Assembly: GCF_001613265.1 (NCBI RefSeq)
Contig: NZ_BDCA01000031.1
Coordinates: forward strand, 1 to 64,000
DNA: 64,000 nt
From: Nocardia vermiculata NBRC 100427
GTDB taxonomy: Bacteria > Actinomycetota > Actinomycetes > Mycobacteriales > Mycobacteriaceae
Direction: 5' to 3'
The notes beneath the pieces are model-generated. The model worked only from the letters and a program-made list of their open reading frames with translations. It was not told where the DNA came from and did no database searches. The position numbers were made by a program, and so were the translations under genes. Position 1 is the stretch's first letter, and each line of letters opens with the position of its first letter. Shown one piece after another: positions 60,377 through 64,000 of this stretch.

Positions 60377-61732
60377 TCACACGGACGACGACGTGATGTT
60401 CGAGGTGAGGTCGCGCCCTCGGGACTCGGACAGACGCGAGATGCCGAGGATCGTGGCTCCGGCACCGACGATCATGATGAGGCTCAGCGGCACACTCGAG
60501 TTGCCGGCCGCGGCCACCAGTGACGCGGCGATCATCGGGGTGAATCCCGCGCCGATGAGGCTGGACAACTGATAGCCCATCGACACGCCCGTGTAGCGAA
60601 CACCGGTCCCGAACATCTCCGACAGCATCGGTGCGAGCGGTGCGTACAGCGCGTTCTGCATAACCATGGCGAGCATCAGGCCGATGGTCATCACGGCCAC
60701 AGAACCCGTGTTTACCATCGCGTACAGCGGGAAGGCGATGACGACGGCGCCGACCGCACCGGTGAGACTCACTACGCGCCGGCCGACGCGATCGGAGAGC
60801 GCGGAGAACAGCGGGATGCAGACGAGTGCGGTGGTGGAGGTGAACAACAGGGTTCGGACCACGTCGTCGGAGTCGTAGCCGATGGAGGTGCCGTACACCA
60901 GGATGTGCGAGCTGATCAGCGCGGTCAGGACGAACGGCCCGATACCGATGGCGCACGCCAGCAGGAGAGCACGCGGTTGCCGCAACACCTCCAGCGCCGG
61001 GATGCGTTGACGGGTCTGTGCCTGCTCGACGGCTTCTCGGAACACCGGGCTTTCCACAACGCTCAGGCGCACGTACAGGCCGATCGCGAGCAGCAGCGCA
61101 CTGATCAGGAACGGGATGCGCCAGCCCCACGACATGAAGCTGTCGTCGGGAAGCAGGGTCACGACCATCACGGCTACGGTCGACACGATCGAGCCGAGTG
61201 GCGAGCCCATCTGCATGACCCCGGCCCACACGCCGCGCTTGTCGGGTTCGGCGTGCTCGATGACCATGAGTGCGGCGCCGCCCCACTCACCGCCCACTGC
61301 TATTCCCTGCGCGATGCGCAAACCGATGAGCAGAATCGGAGCGGCTATGCCGATCTGCTGGTAGGTCGGTAGGACGCCGATGAGGAAGCTTGCGCCTCCC
61401 ATGATCGACATGGACAGGATCAGCATGGATTTTCGTCCGAGCCGATCACCGAAATGGCCGAACAGGATGCCGCCGAGCGGCCTGGCCACATAGCCGACCG
61501 CCAAGGTGCCGAGTGCGGCGATCGTCGACACCGCTCCGCTCGAGGCGGGGAAGTACAGCTCGCCGAAGACCAGCGCGGCCATGGTGCTGTACAGGAGGAA
61601 GTCGTAGTACTCGATGACAGTGCCGAGCATGCTCGACAGTGCCACTCGGCGAATCTGCTGTGGCTCGGCCGGGTCTGCCGCCGTCGTCGTGCGCGAGCCC
61701 GAAACAGACTGCGACCCTTCGAGATCGTTCAC
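60377..61732 (-). CDS. MHS-family major facilitator transporter
   Basis: A 451-residue, 12-helix MHS symporter. Marks are VIEYYDFLLYSTMAALVFG, FGHFGDRLGRKS, GIAVGGEWGGAALMVIEHA and WGWRIPFLIS. It is of the shikimate/alpha-ketoglutarate/citrate-type branch, but the substrate is open. The GTG at 61732 follows AAGGAG. It comes after a monooxygenase gene and an aldo/keto reductase gene on the same strand, so it may import the compound they act on. Confidence 0.93.
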   Translation of the reverse strand: MNDLEGSQSVSGSRTTTAADPAEPQQIRRVALSSMLGTVIEYYDFLLYSTMAALVFGELYFPASSGAVSTIAALGTLAVGYVARPLGGILFGHFGDRLGRKSMLILSMSIMGGASFLIGVLPTYQQIGIAAPILLIGLRIAQGIAVGGEWGGAALMVIEHAEPDKRGVWAGVMQMGSPLGSIVSTVAVMVVTLLPDDSFMSWGWRIPFLISALLLAIGLYVRLSVVESPVFREAVEQAQTRQRIPALEVLRQPRALLLACAIGIGPFVLTALISSHILVYGTSIGYDSDDVVRTLLFTSTTALVCIPLFSALSDRVGRRVVSLTGAVGAVVIAFPLYAMVNTGSVAVMTIGLMLAMVMQNALYAPLAPMLSEMFGTGVRYTGVSMGYQLSSLIGAGFTPMIAASLVAAAGNSSVPLSLIMIVGAGATILGISRLSESRGRDLTSNITSSSV

Positions 61733-61887
61733 GGGGAGCTCCTTGGGAAAAGCCTCGGACTATCGATGAAATCTGCTGGGATGAACGTTCACCTGTGCCG
61801 CTGCGGCGCCCGCGCAGAAAGACGGCACCCACGAGTCACCGCTGCCGTCGTGCGGAATGTGTGGGTGCCGTCCGTAGCGCGGTCCGA

Positions 61888-63183
61888 TCAGGGCTCGTCG
61901 ATATGATCCCGAAGCGTCCGACCTGCGTAACGCGTACGCAGGAGTCCGCGGCTCTGCAAGCGGGGGACGACCTCGTCGACGAAGTCCTGCAAGCCGATCG
62001 GCAGGTCGGCAGGCAGGATGATGAAGCCGTCGGCTGCGCCACTGTCGAACCAGGCCTGCAGATCGTCGGCGACCGTATCGGGTGCACCGATGAGGGTGCG
62101 GTGGCCGATGCTCAACCCGATGCGCTGAGCGAGCTGCCGCACGGTCAGTCCGTCGCGTAATGCGATCTGCGTGAACAGCTTCGGACGGGACACGCCCGCA
62201 TTCTTCGGAAGCGAATCGAGCAGGTCGGGGAACGGGCCGTCGAGGTCGTACTGCGATAGATCCACGTCACCGAACGCCTGGTTCAAGAATTTCAGTGTCG
62301 TCTGCTCGTCGATGAGTGCACCCAGCTCGATCGCGAGTTCCCTTGCCTTGTCATCGGTCTCCGCGATGATCGGTGTGACACCGGGCAGGACCTTCACCGC
62401 GTTGCCGCCACGGCCCGCCGCGGTCGCCAACCCGCGCACATTATTCGCGAAGTCCAGTGCCTCGGCCATGTCGTGCTGAGTGGTGAAAACCAGATCCGCG
62501 ACCCGCGCGCCGAGCTTCATCCCGGTGGGTGACGAGCCCGCCTGGGCGAGTGGAATCTGCCCCTGCGGGGACCGCGGAACAGTCAGCGGGCCGGCGACGT
62601 CGAAGAATTTGCCCCGGTGGTCGATACGGTGGATCTTGTCCCCTTCGGTCCACCGGCCCGATTCGCGGTCGGCCACGATGGCGTCGGCATCCCAGCCGTC
62701 CCACAGGGCGCGTACGACGTCGACGAACTCCTCACCACGCTCGTAGCGGTCCGCATGGTCGGGCAGGCTCGCCGAACCGTAGTTCGCCGCCGCCGCCGAG
62801 ATCGCGGTGGTCACCACGTTCCAGCCCGCGCGCCCGTCACTGAGATGGTCGAGGGTCGCGAACTGACGAGCAACGGTGAACGGATCGTTGTACGTCGTCG
62901 AACTGGTGCCGATGAGGCCGATCCGCTCGGTGACCGCGGAGAGTGCCGACAGCACTGCGACAGGGTCGGGACGGTCCGTCGCGTCGGCGGCGATCGCCGG
63001 CGACAGATTCAACGCGTCGGCGATGAACAGCGCGTCGAAGAATCCTCGCTCAGCCGTCCGGGCGATCTGCTGCCAATGGCCCAGACCGTGCATGGCCTCC
63101 GGTGTGGTACGCGGCGATCGCCACACCGACTGCGCGACACCCACACCCTGCGCGAACAGTGCAAGATGCATCTTCCTGCTCAT
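61888..63183 (-). CDS. FMN-dependent monooxygenase, NtaA/SnaA/DszA type (second copy)
   Basis: A 431-residue luciferase-like monooxygenase. It begins MHLALFAQGVGVAQ and has FFDALFIADALNL, TTYNDPFTVARQFATLDHLS, GRAGWNVVTTA and the C-terminal TLIGAPDTVADDLQAWF of the family. It differs clearly from the gene at 45180, so a different substrate is likely. The upstream gene on the same strand is an aldo/keto reductase and the downstream one an MHS transporter; together they look like a small catabolic set. Confidence 0.93.
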   Translation of the reverse strand: MSRKMHLALFAQGVGVAQSVWRSPRTTPEAMHGLGHWQQIARTAERGFFDALFIADALNLSPAIAADATDRPDPVAVLSALSAVTERIGLIGTSSTTYNDPFTVARQFATLDHLSDGRAGWNVVTTAISAAAANYGSASLPDHADRYERGEEFVDVVRALWDGWDADAIVADRESGRWTEGDKIHRIDHRGKFFDVAGPLTVPRSPQGQIPLAQAGSSPTGMKLGARVADLVFTTQHDMAEALDFANNVRGLATAAGRGGNAVKVLPGVTPIIAETDDKARELAIELGALIDEQTTLKFLNQAFGDVDLSQYDLDGPFPDLLDSLPKNAGVSRPKLFTQIALRDGLTVRQLAQRIGLSIGHRTLIGAPDTVADDLQAWFDSGAADGFIILPADLPIGLQDFVDEVVPRLQSRGLLRTRYAGRTLRDHIDEP

Positions 63184-63219
63184 ATTCGTATCTCCTTCCG
63201 CGACAGCGGTCTACTGTCG

Positions 63220-64000
63220 TCACGCATGCCGGCTGTTCTCCTGTCGGGCGTTGCCGCCCGCATCGAGCAGGGCGAGCTCCTCGTCGTCCAAGGACAGGTC
63301 GATGGCGGCGAACGAATCGACAACCGACTCCGGCCGGGACGCGCCGGGAATGGGCATGACCGCCGGGGAGCGGTGCAACTGCCACGCCAGGGCGACCCGG
63401 TGCACGCTCACACCGCGCCGCCGGGCGACCTCTTCGAACCGGGAGAGTCCCGGTGAGCCGTCGCCGAGCGACTTCGCCTGCCGCATCCCACCGAACGGCG
63501 CCCAGGACAGGAACGCCAGCCCACGCTTCTCACACTCCCGGATCTCCGGTTCCGACGACCGAAATCCCGGCGAGTACTCGTTTTCCACGGCCACCAGCCC
63601 GTCTCCGAGGATCTGCTGCGCGATGCCGATCTGCTCGACGTTCACATTCGACACCCCGACCCGTCGCACCAGGCCCTCGTCCCGCAGTGCGCGAAGGGCC
63701 AGCATCGATTCCTCGTACGGCAACTGCGGGTCGGGACGGTGATGGAAGTACAGCGGGAGCGGGTCGAGTCCGAGCCGCGCGCTCGACGCGATACATGCCG
63801 CCCGCAGATGCCGATGACTGCCGTCGATCCACCACGTGTCGTTCTCGGGATACCGCAGGTGACCGCCCTTCGTGGACACGATGACGTCGCCGAGGCAGTC
63901 CGGTCGGCTGCGCAGCGCCTCGATCAGGGCGAGCTCGTTGACACCGTCACCGCCGCCGGCCGGCCCGTAGACGTCGGCGGTGTCGAAGAAGCGGACTCCG
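63220..64000 (-). CDS. Aldo/keto reductase (partial, runs off the window)
   Basis: At least 260 residues of an aldo/keto reductase; the start lies beyond 64000. Catalytic residues are visible: Asp and Tyr in FDTADVYGP (near the right edge), Lys in VSTKGGHL and His in YFHHRPDP. NADPH-binding positions are in VENEYSP, FLSWAPFGGM and PIPGASRPESV. It would reduce a ketone or aldehyde. It ends 36 bases before the monooxygenase gene. Confidence 0.92.
   Translation of the reverse strand, partial: GVRFFDTADVYGPAGGGDGVNELALIEALRSRPDCLGDVIVSTKGGHLRYPENDTWWIDGSHRHLRAACIASSARLGLDPLPLYFHHRPDPQLPYEESMLALRALRDEGLVRRVGVSNVNVEQIGIAQQILGDGLVAVENEYSPGFRSSEPEIRECEKRGLAFLSWAPFGGMRQAKSLGDGSPGLSRFEEVARRRGVSVHRVALAWQLHRSPAVMPIPGASRPESVVDSFAAIDLSLDDEELALLDAGGNARQENSRHA

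Noticed and set aside
1..64000. CRISPR arrays, insertion-sequence transposases, rRNA and tRNA genes
   Set aside because: No regularly spaced identical repeats, transposase motifs, or clear tRNA/rRNA sequences were recognised on reading; a covariance-model scan would be needed to exclude small RNAs.

Overview
The window is very GC-rich actinobacterial DNA with frequent GTG starts and many 4-base ATGA/GTGA gene overlaps. The left third follows the gene order of the Mycobacterium tuberculosis Rv1691-Rv1713 block. The accessory content (many S-adenosylmethionine methyltransferases of the DUF574 type, FMN monooxygenases, TetR/GntR regulators, MHS transporters) suggests Nocardia or a close relative. 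The genus is an inference; no rRNA or tRNA gene was seen to confirm it.

Region 1 (about 2.0-22.6 kb) is a housekeeping block on the plus strand: a TPR protein, a HAD phosphatase, a small Rv1693-like protein, tlyA, nadK, recN, steA, mctB, pyrG, a NUDIX hydrolase, xerD, parA, scpA, scpB, a large-subunit rRNA pseudouridine synthase, cmk and der. It covers ribosome modification, NADP and CTP supply, DNA repair, chromosome dimer resolution, chromosome segregation and condensin loading. Two reverse-strand genes (a DUF218 protein and an SRPBCC protein) interrupt it. An MHS transporter lies to its left.

Region 2 (about 22.6-37.7 kb) is mixed: an MFS exporter, a PAS-GGDEF-EAL protein, two DUF574 methyltransferases, a secreted chagasin-like inhibitor, an ABC-F protein with a probable leader-peptide attenuator, an amino-acid dehydrogenase with a divergent LysR regulator, an SDR-VOC-TetR operon and a membrane diguanylate cyclase.

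Region 3 (about 37.8-44.7 kb) holds enoyl-CoA hydratase and thiolase genes, a DUF3556 membrane protein, a terpene synthase and a PAS-GGDEF protein. The last two each carry three rare TTA codons.

Region 4 (about 44.8-64.0 kb) is catabolic and efflux territory: a GntR-controlled ABC importer + FMN monooxygenase + OsmC operon, an MFS-TetR-hydrolase-P450 operon whose first gene looks leaderless, a degraded SDR gene, a GntR-HAD pair facing three very small overlapping genes across a clear inverted-repeat operator (lower GC, probably acquired), and an aldo/keto reductase-monooxygenase-MHS transporter group that runs off the right edge.

The least ordinary items are the tiny three-gene operon at 58.67-59.35 kb with a paralogue of its first gene at 33.9 kb, the ABC-F attenuator, the TTA-rich terpene synthase/diguanylate cyclase pair, and RGG-like disordered extensions on two proteins of the housekeeping block.
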